This document shows positions 9,343 to 18,316 of a DNA stretch of 64,000 nucleotides, one piece after another. Made by a program: the position numbers and the translations under genes. The DNA comes from an uncultured Treponema sp. (lineage in GTDB: Bacteria; Spirochaetota; Spirochaetia; Treponematales; Treponemataceae), in the NCBI GenBank assembly GCA_934667505.1, contig CAKULY010000003.1, forward strand, positions 1-64,000, read 5' to 3'. Each line of letters starts with the position of its first letter. Position 1 is the stretch's first letter. The notes under the pieces were generated by a model. That model did no database searches. It saw nothing but the letters and a program-made list of their open reading frames with translations, and was not told the origin of the DNA.

Positions 9343-10257
9343 ATGAAAAGTGCTGACTTTATTGTTGTGGGCGCAGGAGCTGCAGGTCTTTCCGCTGGAA
9401 TTTATGGTTCTAGAGCGGGCTTAAAAACCTTGATTTTTGATATGTCGACTGTTGGCGGTCAAGCTCTTCAAATAGACAATTGTGAAAATTATCCTGGAGT
9501 TTTTCCTGCGGAAAGCGGGCTTTCTCTTGTTGAAAAAATGAAAAGCCAGGCAATAGAGTTCGGAGCAAAAGTAATTCTTTCTAATGTAATTTCTATTCAA
9601 AAAAAAGAAAATTTATTCTTTGTAAAAACAAAAGATGAAGAATTTTGTTCTAAAGCTTTGTGTTTCGCTTCTGGCTCTGAGCACAAAAAGTTGAATATTC
9701 CTGGCGAAAAAGAATTTTTTGGCCGCGGAGTTTCTTACTGCGCTGTTTGCGACGGTCCGTTTTTTAAGAATAAAGATGTTTTAGTTGTAGGCGGGGGCGA
9801 TTCCGCTTGCAGTGAAGCTCTTTTTCTTTCTAAAATCGCGTCTTCTGTTACGATTGTGCACCGAAGAAGTTCCTTTAGGGCGCAAAAGAGCCTTGTTGAA
9901 CGTATAAATCGCAACGAAAAAATAAAAGTTGTTTTTGATAGCGTCTTAACCAAAATAGATGGCTCTCTAAAAGTTGAATCCGTTGAAATTGAAAACGCTG
10001 CTGCAAATCAAAAAACAGAACTTTTGACGGCTGCGGTTTTTGTCTGTATTGGAATGCAGCCGCAGTCATCAATATTGGATTTTGTTGAAAAAGATTCTTT
10101 AGGCTATGTTGTTACTGACGAAAATATGGAAACTTCTGAAAAAGGGCTTTTTTGCGCAGGCGATGTGCGTTCAAAGCCGTTGCGTCAAATTGTTACAGCG
10201 GCAAGCGATGGCGCGATTGCAGCTTTTTCTGCTGAAAAATACATTTCTTCTTTATAG
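9343..10257 (+). CDS. trxB: Thioredoxin reductase
   Basis: This FAD/NADPH enzyme recycles thioredoxin. It has 304 residues. The FAD-binding GAGAAGLSAGIYGSRAG is near residues 9-25, the redox pair CAVC spans C133-C136 in SYCAVCDGPF, the NADPH-binding GGGDSACSEA follows, and the C-terminal FAD motif is GLFCAGDV. Its partner is probably TrxA at 201. The next gene starts about 40 bp downstream with its own ribosome site, so the two may be co-transcribed. Confidence 0.95.
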   Translation: MKSADFIVVGAGAAGLSAGIYGSRAGLKTLIFDMSTVGGQALQIDNCENYPGVFPAESGLSLVEKMKSQAIEFGAKVILSNVISIQKKENLFFVKTKDEEFCSKALCFASGSEHKKLNIPGEKEFFGRGVSYCAVCDGPFFKNKDVLVVGGGDSACSEALFLSKIASSVTIVHRRSSFRAQKSLVERINRNEKIKVVFDSVLTKIDGSLKVESVEIENAAANQKTELLTAAVFVCIGMQPQSSILDFVEKDSLGYVVTDENMETSEKGLFCAGDVRSKPLRQIVTAASDGAIAAFSAEKYISSL

Positions 10258-10300
10258 GTTTTAATTGCAAATCTATTCATCGGCTTTATGGAGGCATAGG

Positions 10301-12025
10301 ATGAAAAAAATATTATCGCTTTTTTTTGTGGCTTTTGTTTTTCTTGCAAAAAATTCTATGTTTTCATTAGAAAATCAGGCAATCTTCAGAGATTATGAAA
10401 GCGCTTCTAAAAATCTTCCTGAAAACATAGATTTTTGGAGCGACTATCCAAGCGAAACTTTGGCGATGGCTTTAGTTGCTAGGATGTCTAACGAAGAGCT
10501 TTTAAGCCAAATCCTTATGTTCGGGTGGGCTGGCGCCGAGCCTGATAATTTGCTTTATCAGTGGGTTGGCGGGCGCGGCTTAGGCAGTGTAAAAGTTTTT
10601 GGCTGGAACACTGATGATATAAATTTGGTTGCAAAATCTATTTCTAGTTTGCAAAAAAGCGCTGCGGCAAGGCGTTTTAAGATTCCTTTGTTTGTCGCAA
10701 CTGACCAGGAAGGCGGCTGGATTAGGCACGTAAAAGGCGAAACGGCTGTTACACCTGGCAACATGGCGATTGGTTCTAGCGGTTACCCTGTTGACGCTTG
10801 GTATTCTGCCTACTATATAAGCAAAGAGATTAAGGCTTTAGGAATAAACATGAACTTTGCTCCTACGGTGGATCTTTTTACAAATCATGATTCTACAATA
10901 ATTGGAACGCGTTCTTTTGGCGATAATCCTGAAAATGCTGGAATTTTAGGCGCGGCTTGGGCGAATGGCAGTCAAACCGCTGGCGTTATTCCAACAGTAA
11001 AGCACTTCCCGGGTCATGGTGATACACAGTACGACAGTCACATTCATCTTCCAGAGATTCAGATTGACTTTGAAACTTTTGAAAACCGAGAGCTTGTTCC
11101 GTTTAAGTATCTTATAAAAGAAAATGTTCCTGCGGTTATGAGCGGCCACTTAAGTTTTCCTGAAATAGACAAATCTGGAGCGCCTGCGAGCCTTTCAAAA
11201 TATTTTCTTACAGAACTTCTAAGAAATCAGCTTGGCTTTGACGGACTTATAATTACAGACGACATGATGATGAATGGAGCTACAACTTATGCCGGTTCTG
11301 TTTCAAATGCGTTTAGAATGGCAATTGAAGCTGGCAACGATATTGTAATTTCTTCCACAACAGCGCGGCTTGGCGAATCTCTTTGGACTAATAATCTTTC
11401 CCTTATGGAAAGAGATTTGGATTTTTTAGAGCGTGTAAAGGATGCCGCTTTTAGAGTTATTAAGGCTAAGCTAGAATATTTTAAAAATAACAATGCAGCT
11501 CCTCTTTACCCTGACGCTTCTACAATTTCTAATTATATTCCAGATAAGGAAGGCAGAAAATTCTTTTTGGAACAAGCGTGCCGTTCGATTGCTGTGTACA
11601 AAAAAACTTGTCTTCCATTAAAAAATGAAGATGCTGGAAGAGTTTTGCTTTGCGGAAGCATTAATTCCTTTTTTGCAGAAGGAAAAAAACGCTATTCAAA
11701 CAATGGAATTTTTACTTTTAGTTTAGAAATGGGACCGAACGAAACTGCGTGGCGTTCTCAGGATGTAAAGAATTATACTTCGGGCTATGACACAATAATC
11801 GTATTGGTAAATAATGAGCGAAGCGCAACGGTTGCTAAGGCTCTAAAGGATTCTGGAAAGAAAGTAATTGTGTTTTCAATAATGACGCCAACCTATTCAT
11901 TTCCTTTAGATTTTGCCGATGACATTTTGCTAGGCTACAGCTGGTCTGATTACACCATTCAAGCAATGTTTGGCGCTCTGGCAGGGGAATTTGAACCTAA
12001 GGGGAAACTTCCGTTTAAGGAATAG
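10301..12025 (+). CDS. Secreted GH3 beta-N-acetylhexosaminidase-like protein
   Basis: Probable beta-N-acetylglucosaminidase of family GH3 acting on peptidoglycan or chitin-like sugars outside the cytoplasm. I start it at the ATG at 10301 (574 residues), preceded by GGAGG; an upstream TTG at 10265 has no site. Residues 1-25 form a signal peptide (KKILSLFFVAFVFLAKN). The GH3/NagZ motif KHFPGHGDTQYDSH (His acid/base region) and the nucleophile segment LIITDDMMMNG are both present. A second GH3 C-terminal domain of about 180 residues makes it longer than cytoplasmic NagZ. It converges on the DTW gene with 15 bp between stops. Confidence 0.85.
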   Translation: MKKILSLFFVAFVFLAKNSMFSLENQAIFRDYESASKNLPENIDFWSDYPSETLAMALVARMSNEELLSQILMFGWAGAEPDNLLYQWVGGRGLGSVKVFGWNTDDINLVAKSISSLQKSAAARRFKIPLFVATDQEGGWIRHVKGETAVTPGNMAIGSSGYPVDAWYSAYYISKEIKALGINMNFAPTVDLFTNHDSTIIGTRSFGDNPENAGILGAAWANGSQTAGVIPTVKHFPGHGDTQYDSHIHLPEIQIDFETFENRELVPFKYLIKENVPAVMSGHLSFPEIDKSGAPASLSKYFLTELLRNQLGFDGLIITDDMMMNGATTYAGSVSNAFRMAIEAGNDIVISSTTARLGESLWTNNLSLMERDLDFLERVKDAAFRVIKAKLEYFKNNNAAPLYPDASTISNYIPDKEGRKFFLEQACRSIAVYKKTCLPLKNEDAGRVLLCGSINSFFAEGKKRYSNNGIFTFSLEMGPNETAWRSQDVKNYTSGYDTIIVLVNNERSATVAKALKDSGKKVIVFSIMTPTYSFPLDFADDILLGYSWSDYTIQAMFGALAGEFEPKGKLPFKE

Positions 12026-12040
12026 AGAGAAAATCGAGTT

Positions 12041-12721
12041 TTAAAAATCAGGTATTTCTTTCTTTTTTGTGTATCTAAAATCCTTTGGATGAGTGTTCGG
12101 TCTTAAGCCTGCAATCCGTTCGTTTTCGGCTTGAAGCTGTTCTTTTATCATTTGTTTAAAAACATTCATCATGGGTTCAGGATTTGCATCTTTGTTTGCA
12201 AGGTTCACAGTTTGCAATTCTTTTATAAGATAGTAGCAAGTTTCTATCGTAGAAATGCACTGCGGCGTGGGTTCTCTTTTAAATGTGAATATTGAGCGGT
12301 AGTCGCCTGCAAATGAAAATTTTGGCAAATCCAGTAAGAACGCATTTTTTTTGATTATTGAACGTGAGCAAGACCAGGTAGAATCGATTATTATAGCTAA
12401 AATTTTTCGGCCGTTCACTGTTTGCGTGAAATTTTCTTTTTTTACAGTCCAGGCATCTTCTGAAGGGTATAAAAGGACTGGAAAATATTCTTTTGAGGAT
12501 AGAAGTTCGTTTAAGCGTTTGTTCTGCGTAAAATCTATTCCTTCAAAAATTTCGCAATCTTTTAGTGAAATTTTTGTAAGTCTTCCAGTGCCTGTTCGCT
12601 GTTTTTTTGCTTCTTTTATGTGCATAAGAAGAACAAATTTTATTCCAGAATCTATTTCCTGTGTATATTTGCAAAGGCAGCAAGTTGAAGGGCGAAAACA
12701 TCGCGGACATCTAATACTCAT
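12041..12721 (-). CDS. DTW-domain protein, tRNA-uridine aminocarboxypropyltransferase family
   Basis: DTW enzymes add the 3-amino-3-carboxypropyl group of SAM to uridines of tRNA (acp3U). This 226-residue protein has an N-terminal zinc cluster (CPRCFRPSTCCLC) and the motif giving the family its name (D-S-T-W, in IIIDSTWSCSRS). The rest fits the SPOUT-like fold of the family. Which tRNA position is modified cannot be read from sequence. The start follows a -10 box by 6 nt and has no ribosome site. Confidence 0.88.
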   Translation of the reverse strand: MSIRCPRCFRPSTCCLCKYTQEIDSGIKFVLLMHIKEAKKQRTGTGRLTKISLKDCEIFEGIDFTQNKRLNELLSSKEYFPVLLYPSEDAWTVKKENFTQTVNGRKILAIIIDSTWSCSRSIIKKNAFLLDLPKFSFAGDYRSIFTFKREPTPQCISTIETCYYLIKELQTVNLANKDANPEPMMNVFKQMIKEQLQAENERIAGLRPNTHPKDFRYTKKKEIPDF

Positions 12722-12727
12722 GCTTTT

Positions 12728-12733
12728 ATTTTA
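12728..12733 (-). promoter_or_regulatory. -10 box of the DTW gene, leaderless geometry
   Basis: TAAAAT on the minus strand ends 6 nt before the ATG at 12721. No good -35 box is seen at 16-18 nt. Confidence 0.45.
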
Positions 12734-12805
12734 TCAAAAATATATATAAAAATCGATACATTGAATTAGCCATCATAACAATCGGTAGCAAATTGGAAAT
12801 TTATT

Positions 12806-12912
12806 TAGCCCGAAAGTCGAGTTTTTTTACAAATTATAAAAAAAAGCTTTCAGCGAGTTTCCAATTCGCTTACACTTTTATTCATTTTCCTAAAAACTTG
12901 AAGTTCGGGCTA
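12806..12912. repeat. AGCCCGAA-type palindromic element
   Basis: TAGCCCGAAAGTCGAGTTTT at the left is matched by AAAACTTGAAGTTCGGGCTA at the right as inverted ends. The interior contains the CTTTCAGCGA and TCGCTTACACTTTTATTCA segments found in other copies. It occupies much of the 339-bp gap between the DTW gene and copA; the rest of the gap holds the copA promoter. Confidence 0.85.
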
Positions 12913-12957
12913 TTTAAAGCATTTTTTCTCGTTTTTAAATAGTTAGCAATAATTAAC

Positions 12958-12986
12958 TTGTTTTTTTATTATTTGTTTTATATATT
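12958..12986 (+). promoter_or_regulatory. Candidate promoter of copA
   Basis: TTGTTT (12958-12963), a 17-nt spacer and TATATT (12981-12986) give a leader of roughly 70 nt ending in a GAGAGGAAG ribosome site. No metal-regulator operator was recognised. Confidence 0.45.
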
Positions 12987-13060
12987 TTTAGCATATTCGG
13001 ATTGAAAAAAAAGAGAGAGTTTTTTTATATTTGCTTTAAAGCCTTTTATGAGAGGAAGAT

Positions 13061-15358
13061 ATGGGTAATATTATAATTGTAGCCATCCTTATAGCGCTTG
13101 TTTTAATTGCATTAAAGCCTGCTATAAAACACTTTCAAGGGAAAGGAAGCTGCTGCGGCGGACAAACCGACTGTTCAATTTCTTCAAATGAAAGCTCTGC
13201 AAGCGGCGAGCAATTGAAAAAAAACAGCGTTATTGACCAAAATTCCCCAATAATGCATTTTTCTGTTTCTGGAATGAGTTGCGCCGCTTGCAGTGCTCGT
13301 GTGGAAAAAGCCGTTTCTTCCGTGCCTGGTGTAACTTTTGCAAGCGTAAACCTTCTTACAAAATCTATGGAAGTGCAAGGTTCTGCTAGTGCGGATGCTA
13401 TAAAAAAGGCTGTAAAAAACGCTGGCTACGGAGCAAAACTTAAAAAGTCTGGAACTCAAATGGAATCTTCCGACAATGAATTAAAAAAACTTGTTCTGGA
13501 TTTGCTCTTTTCTATTTTGTTTTTAATTCCTCTTATGTATGTTTCTATGAGCCACAATAAAAATTATTGGTTGCAACCGCTTTTTGCTGCGTTGGTAATT
13601 GCTATAAACAGGCGGTTCTTTGTTAATGGCGTAAAAGGGGTTGTTCATAAGGCTTCAAATATGGACACTTTGGTTGCCTTGGGAAGCGGAGTTTCTTTTT
13701 TGTGGAGCTGCTGGGCATTGTATAAAAAAGACTATATGGATTTATATTTTGAAAGTTCCGCAATGATTCTGACTCTTATAACTGTCGGCAAGGTTTTGGA
13801 ATCATATTCTAAAGGAAAGACAACTAGCGCCTTGAAAGGTTTGATGAATCTTGCTCCAAAAACAGCGTTCGTTCTTATAGATGGAAAAGAAGTTGAAGTT
13901 CCTGTTGAAAAAGTGGAGGTGGGGCAGCATTTTGTTGTTCGCGGAGGAATGAATATTCCTGTGGATGGAATAGTTGTAAGCGGCTGCGCAAGCGTTGATG
14001 AATCTAGTCTTACCGGCGAAAGTGTTCCTGTAGAAAAATCTGCAGACTGTGAAGTTAGTGCAGGAACTGTCAATCTAAACGGTTTTATTGAATGTAAAGC
14101 CGTTCGCGTCGGAAAAGATACAACTTTAAGTGAAATTATAGCGATGGTAGAAAATGCTTCTAGTTCAAAAGCTCCAGTTTCAAGGATTGCTGATAAGGTT
14201 AGCGGAATTTTTGTGCCTTCTGTAATTTGCGTTTCTGTTTTGACCCTTGCAGTGTGGCTTTTAGTCGGACAGACTGTTCCATATTCGCTTGCAAGAGCCA
14301 TAAGTGTTCTTGTTATAAGCTGCCCTTGCGCGCTGGGGCTTGCGACCCCTGTTGCAATTATGGTAGGAAATGGCGTAGCCGCAAAGAATGGAATCTTATT
14401 TAAAACGGCGGCAAGTCTTGAAGCTACTGGAAAAACGCAAATCGTAGCGCTTGATAAAACTGGGACTATAACAAAAGGCAAGCCAGAAGTTGTGGAAATT
14501 ATTTGTTCTAATGGAATTACTCAAAAAGAATTGATGACGCTTGCCTACAACCTTGAAAAAAATTCTGTTCACCCTTTGGCTCAGGCTGTATGCGAGAAAG
14601 CGATTGCTTTGGGCTTTACAGATTCTGTTTCAATTTCAAACTTTGAAGAAATCCCGGGAAAAGGCGTTCGCTGCATTGTAGATGGCGAGGAGTTGTGGGG
14701 TACATCTGCAAAGAATTCTGGCTTAGACATGGCGAAAAAAGGTCTTACTCCAATAGAATTTAGAAAAGGAGACCGGCTTTTGGGAATTTTAGGTATCGCA
14801 GATGTCGTTCGTCCGGATAGTAAAGGTGCTGTTGAAAGGTTGCACAAACTTGGAATAAAAGTAGTTATGCTTACAGGAGATAATTCAATTACGGCGCAAG
14901 CCATTGCAAATCAAGTTGGAATAGACTCTGTTATTTCAGAAGTGTTGCCAAGTCAAAAAGCTTCTAAAATTGAAGAATTAAAAAAGGCTGGCAAGGTTTG
15001 CATGGTTGGCGATGGTATTAACGATGCGCCTGCGCTTACAGTCGCTGATGTGGGAATTGCAATAGGCGCCGGAACAGATATTGCCGTAGACGCAGCTAGC
15101 GTTGTGCTTATAAAAAATTCTTTGAGCGATGCCGTTGAAGCACTGCGTTTGAGCAAAGCCACCATAAAAAATATTCATCAAAATTTGTTTTGGGCGTTCT
15201 TCTACAACGTTTTGTGCATACCGCTTGCAGCCGGTTGCTATGTGCATGCTTTTGGCTGGGCATTGAATCCTATGATAGGAGCTGCGGCAATGAGTTTGAG
15301 CAGTTTTTTTGTAGTCATGAACGCATTGCGTTTAAACTTTTTTAAAAAAGGAAGATAA
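13061..15358 (+). CDS. copA: Copper-exporting P1B-type ATPase with a FeoB-associated-like Cys-rich N-terminus
   Basis: This inner-membrane ATPase pumps Cu+ out of the cytoplasm. It has 765 residues. Residues 1 to about 48 are one hydrophobic helix followed by KHFQGKGSCCGG…DC, which looks like a FeoB-associated Cys-rich membrane protein fused in front. A single HMA copper-binding domain (about 66-130) has the pair C74xxC77 in GMSCAAC. Then come the membrane CPC motif (C421-P-C423), the phosphatase TGES (about 316), the phosphorylated D465 in DKTGT and the hinge GDGINDAP (about 649). copZ lies 45 bp downstream in the same direction. Confidence 0.93.
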   Translation: MGNIIIVAILIALVLIALKPAIKHFQGKGSCCGGQTDCSISSNESSASGEQLKKNSVIDQNSPIMHFSVSGMSCAACSARVEKAVSSVPGVTFASVNLLTKSMEVQGSASADAIKKAVKNAGYGAKLKKSGTQMESSDNELKKLVLDLLFSILFLIPLMYVSMSHNKNYWLQPLFAALVIAINRRFFVNGVKGVVHKASNMDTLVALGSGVSFLWSCWALYKKDYMDLYFESSAMILTLITVGKVLESYSKGKTTSALKGLMNLAPKTAFVLIDGKEVEVPVEKVEVGQHFVVRGGMNIPVDGIVVSGCASVDESSLTGESVPVEKSADCEVSAGTVNLNGFIECKAVRVGKDTTLSEIIAMVENASSSKAPVSRIADKVSGIFVPSVICVSVLTLAVWLLVGQTVPYSLARAISVLVISCPCALGLATPVAIMVGNGVAAKNGILFKTAASLEATGKTQIVALDKTGTITKGKPEVVEIICSNGITQKELMTLAYNLEKNSVHPLAQAVCEKAIALGFTDSVSISNFEEIPGKGVRCIVDGEELWGTSAKNSGLDMAKKGLTPIEFRKGDRLLGILGIADVVRPDSKGAVERLHKLGIKVVMLTGDNSITAQAIANQVGIDSVISEVLPSQKASKIEELKKAGKVCMVGDGINDAPALTVADVGIAIGAGTDIAVDAASVVLIKNSLSDAVEALRLSKATIKNIHQNLFWAFFYNVLCIPLAAGCYVHAFGWALNPMIGAAAMSLSSFFVVMNALRLNFFKKGR

Positions 15359-15402
15359 AGTTTAATAAGGTTTAACCTTTCAGTCTATAATTGAGGTGTT
15401 TT

Positions 15403-15606
15403 ATGAAAAAATTGTTAAAAATTGAAGGAATGATGTGTTCTCATTGCGAAAAGCACGTAAAAGAAGCTTTGGAAAACATTCAGGAAGTGCAAAAGGCAAA
15501 GGTTGATTATAAAAAAGGAATTGCAGAGCTTGCTTTGAAATCAGAAATCCCTGAAGAAATCTTGCAAAAGGCAGTTGAAGAAGCTGGCTACAAAGTTGTT
15601 TCGTAA
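15403..15606 (+). CDS. copZ: Copper chaperone (HMA domain)
   Basis: A small cytosolic metallochaperone that hands Cu+ to CopA. It has 67 residues from the ATG at 15403, chosen over a TTG at 15391 because GAGGTG lies just ahead of it. The metal motif is MMCSHC (residues 10-15 region), and the beta-alpha-beta-beta-alpha-beta pattern of the HMA fold fits. It sits directly behind copA and is almost certainly in the same operon. Confidence 0.9.
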   Translation: MKKLLKIEGMMCSHCEKHVKEALENIQEVQKAKVDYKKGIAELALKSEIPEEILQKAVEEAGYKVVS

Positions 15607-15616
15607 ACTTTATAAA

Positions 15617-15954
15617 TAGCCCGAATGTCGAGTTTTATATAAGCCGTGAAGGAATCGCTGTCAGCGACTTTCCAAGGTTAGTTTACTAACCCATGCTACC
15701 GATGGTTGTGCTCGCACTTCGTTTGAATTGGTTTGGGGGCTGTCCCAAAAGTATCTTTTCTGTCATTTTCGGGCTTGACCCGAAAATCTAAATGCATATA
15801 TTGCAATCATTTAGAGATTGTTGTATCAAGTACGACAATGACATTTAGAACTTATTAGACATCCCCTTAGCTGTTCTTATCGCACAAAATCTTCACAAAT
15901 TGCAAATTCGCTTGCGCTTTTATTCATTTTCCTAAAAACTTGACATTCGGGCTA
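15617..15954. repeat. AGCCCGAA-type palindromic element carrying an inserted MITE
   Basis: The inverted ends TAGCCCGAATGTC and GACATTCGGGCTA enclose about 207 bp of element plus the 131-bp MITE at 15736-15866. The internal hairpin GGTTAG-TTTA-CTAACC and the stretch GATGGTTGTGCTCGCACTTCG recur in other copies. The uninterrupted relative at 43823-44030 shows the equivalent empty site. With the following 168 bp it fills the 516-bp gap between copZ and the SulP gene; the remainder shows only a possible TATAAT at 16050. Confidence 0.88.
15736..15866 (+). repeat. 131-bp MITE-like element, copy 3 (nested)
   Basis: Identical to copies 2 and 4. It is inserted inside the palindromic element at 15617-15954, between GAATTGGTTTG and TTAGCTGTTCTTATC. 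Confidence 0.92.
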
Positions 15955-16122
15955 AATAACAGTTGCTAAAGATTATAAAAAGATGTATTTTTGAAAAACT
16001 CATTAAAAATGTTTGAAAATCCATGATTTTTAAATTTTTTCGATGTCTTTATAATGTCTTTCAGACTGTTGGACATTCAAAATATGCAAAACAAGTAAAA
16101 AGTTCTCTTTCGGAAGTTACTT

Positions 16123-17826
16123 ATGTATAAGCCAGAATTATTAAACTGTTTAAAAGGTTACAATGGAAAATCTTTTTTAAGAGATTTTATTGCAGGTATC
16201 ATTGTAGGAATTGTTGCCCTTCCGCTTTCTATTGCTTTTGCGATTGCTAGCGGCTGCAGTCCAGAAACCGGTCTTTACACGGCTATAGTCGCTGGATTTT
16301 GTATTGCGGCTTTTGGCGGAACGCGTTGTCAAATAGGCGGTCCGACAGGTGCTTTTACAGTTATAATTTATGCCATAGTAAACAATCCTGAATTGGGGAT
16401 GAGCGGTCTTGCAACGGCGACCGTTCTTGCAGGATTTATTTTAATCCTCTTAGGTGCGTTCAAGCTAGGCGGTCTTGTAAAGTTTATTCCGTATACCATA
16501 GTTGTTGGGTTCACGGCGGGAATCGCTGTTACAATTGCAACCGGTCAGCTCTGCGACTTTTTTGGGTTGTCTCCAGTTTTTCCAATGAAAATCTTAGGAA
16601 CTGAATATGAAAAAATGCCGGGCGTCTTTGTTGGAAAAATTTTGGTTTTTGCAAAATCCCTTTCAACAATAAATTGGTATTCCTTTATAATAGCTCTTGT
16701 TTGCCTTGTAATTCTATTTGTTTGGCCAAAAATTACTAGAAAAGTGCCGGGAAGCCTTGTGGTAATTCTTTTAGCGACTGTTGTAAATCTTGTTGTTATG
16801 CATTTTTGCAAGGACAGCCAATTTTTTTGCACTGATTTAATTGGTGACCGCTACAAAATTCCGTCCAGCTTGCCAAAGCCAGCCCTTCCAGATTTTCACC
16901 TTTCTACAGTAAGAACGGTTTTCCCTACGGCGTGTTCAATCGCCATTCTTGCAGCTATAGAATCTCTGCTTTCCGCAGTAGTTGCTGACGGCATGATTGG
17001 TTCAAAGCACGATTCAAACAATGAGCTTATAGGTCAAGGGATTGCGAACATTGTTTCGCCTTTGTTTGGCGGGCTTCCAGCAACGGGCGCAATTGCGCGG
17101 ACTGCTACAAATATTAATAACGGCGGAAGAACTCCTGTTGCAGGCATGGTTCATGCAGTAGTTTTGTTTTTAATTGTTGTGTTTTTTGGAAAATACGTTG
17201 AATACATTCCGCTTTCTGCGCTTGCGGCTGTTCTTATTCAGGTTGCGTGGAATATGGCAGGTATTCCCGCTATAAGAGCTCTTTTAAAAGGCCAAAAGTC
17301 TGATATATGTGTTTTGACTGTAACTTTTTTGATAACAGTTTTTGTCGACCTGACTTATGCGATTGGAGTTGGACTTATTTTTGCGGCTTTCTTCTTTATC
17401 AAAAAAATGATTGATTTAAGCCAGGTAGAGACAAAAGAAAAGTCGATTATTGCAGGAATTACTGGCGATGGCTACAAAGAGATGCTTGAAGTTCCAAAAG
17501 GCGTTCTTGTTTATGAAATTGACGGACCTCTGTTTTTTGGAACTGTCCGAAAGTTTGAAATGGCAAGCGAGCGAGCCGGCGCGGACAATAAGGTTTTAGT
17601 TTTAAGGATGAAGAACAACCGCTACCTTGATGCAGGCGGAATAAACGCTCTTATGCAATGCAAAGCTGCTTGCGACAGAAAAGGCGTAAAAATAATCCTT
17701 AGCGGAGTTCAAGAGCAGCCGATGAAGCTTTTGAGCAAAAGCGGATTTCTGCAAGTTCTAGGAAAAGAAAACGTGTTTTCCAGCATAAACGAGGCGATGA
17801 GCCGCGCAAAGGAACTTGCTTTATGA
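16123..17826 (+). CDS. SulP-family anion permease with STAS domain
   Basis: A membrane transporter of the SLC26/SulP family, typically carrying sulfate, bicarbonate or dicarboxylates; the substrate cannot be told here. It has 567 residues: about twelve hydrophobic segments over residues 20-430, including the early motif FGGTRCQIGGPTGAF and PATGAIARTATN, then a cytosolic STAS domain (about 445-560). CGGAAG precedes the start. Its last 6 bases overlap the end of nrdG on the other strand. No carbonic anhydrase or sulfur gene is adjacent to suggest the substrate. Confidence 0.9.
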   Translation: MYKPELLNCLKGYNGKSFLRDFIAGIIVGIVALPLSIAFAIASGCSPETGLYTAIVAGFCIAAFGGTRCQIGGPTGAFTVIIYAIVNNPELGMSGLATATVLAGFILILLGAFKLGGLVKFIPYTIVVGFTAGIAVTIATGQLCDFFGLSPVFPMKILGTEYEKMPGVFVGKILVFAKSLSTINWYSFIIALVCLVILFVWPKITRKVPGSLVVILLATVVNLVVMHFCKDSQFFCTDLIGDRYKIPSSLPKPALPDFHLSTVRTVFPTACSIAILAAIESLLSAVVADGMIGSKHDSNNELIGQGIANIVSPLFGGLPATGAIARTATNINNGGRTPVAGMVHAVVLFLIVVFFGKYVEYIPLSALAAVLIQVAWNMAGIPAIRALLKGQKSDICVLTVTFLITVFVDLTYAIGVGLIFAAFFFIKKMIDLSQVETKEKSIIAGITGDGYKEMLEVPKGVLVYEIDGPLFFGTVRKFEMASERAGADNKVLVLRMKNNRYLDAGGINALMQCKAACDRKGVKIILSGVQEQPMKLLSKSGFLQVLGKENVFSSINEAMSRAKELAL

Positions 17827-18306
17827 TTTTAGTTTTATAATCCTTTGATTTTCGCTTCCTCTAAATTCTAGCATTAGGTTTTTCTGTTCAAGAATAAAAG
17901 GTCCGTCTACAAGCGTGTCTATGCAGCTTAACATTCTGTCTGTGTATTCAGTGTGTTTTTTGCCGCCTTTTTGAAGGTCTTTTTCAAGAACGTAGCCAGT
18001 CCAGCACCAAATATCTTTGTCGGGAAAAATTTTCTTTAACTTTTCAAGAAAAGGAGCAAGGACTTTTTGGTTTTCTTCTTCAAAAGGTTCTCCTCCCAGC
18101 AAGGAAAATCCTTTTATGTAGCTTGGCTTTAGGGCCTCGATTATTTGATTTTCTGTTTCGGTAGTAAAGTCTTTGCCAAAGTTAAAGTCCCATGTTTGCG
18201 GCTGAAAGCAGCCTTCGCAGCGGTTTCTACAACCGCTGACAAAAAGGCTGACTCTTACGCCTTCGCCGTTCGCCACATCTGTAGTTTTTATATTTCCGTA
18301 CTTCAT
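17821..18306 (-). CDS. nrdG: Anaerobic ribonucleotide reductase activating protein
   Basis: A radical-SAM enzyme that installs the glycyl radical on NrdD. I start it at the ATG at 18306 (161 residues); a longer frame reaching 18408 would run into nrdD and lacks homology. The cluster motif is C26-x3-C30-x2-C33 in SGCRNRCEGC, followed by LLGGEPF. It lies 10 bp after the nrdD stop on the same strand, the usual operon. Its 3' end overlaps the SulP gene by 6 bp. Confidence 0.94.
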   Translation of the reverse strand: MKYGNIKTTDVANGEGVRVSLFVSGCRNRCEGCFQPQTWDFNFGKDFTTETENQIIEALKPSYIKGFSLLGGEPFEEENQKVLAPFLEKLKKIFPDKDIWCWTGYVLEKDLQKGGKKHTEYTDRMLSCIDTLVDGPFILEQKNLMLEFRGSENQRIIKLKS

Positions 18307-18316
18307 TTTATTGCAT

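Noticed and set aside
13732..14481. Long minus-strand open frame of 249 codons opposite copA
   Set aside because: It is the mirror of a strongly supported P-type ATPase gene, has a Thr/Pro/Ser-rich antisense composition and lacks a ribosome site.
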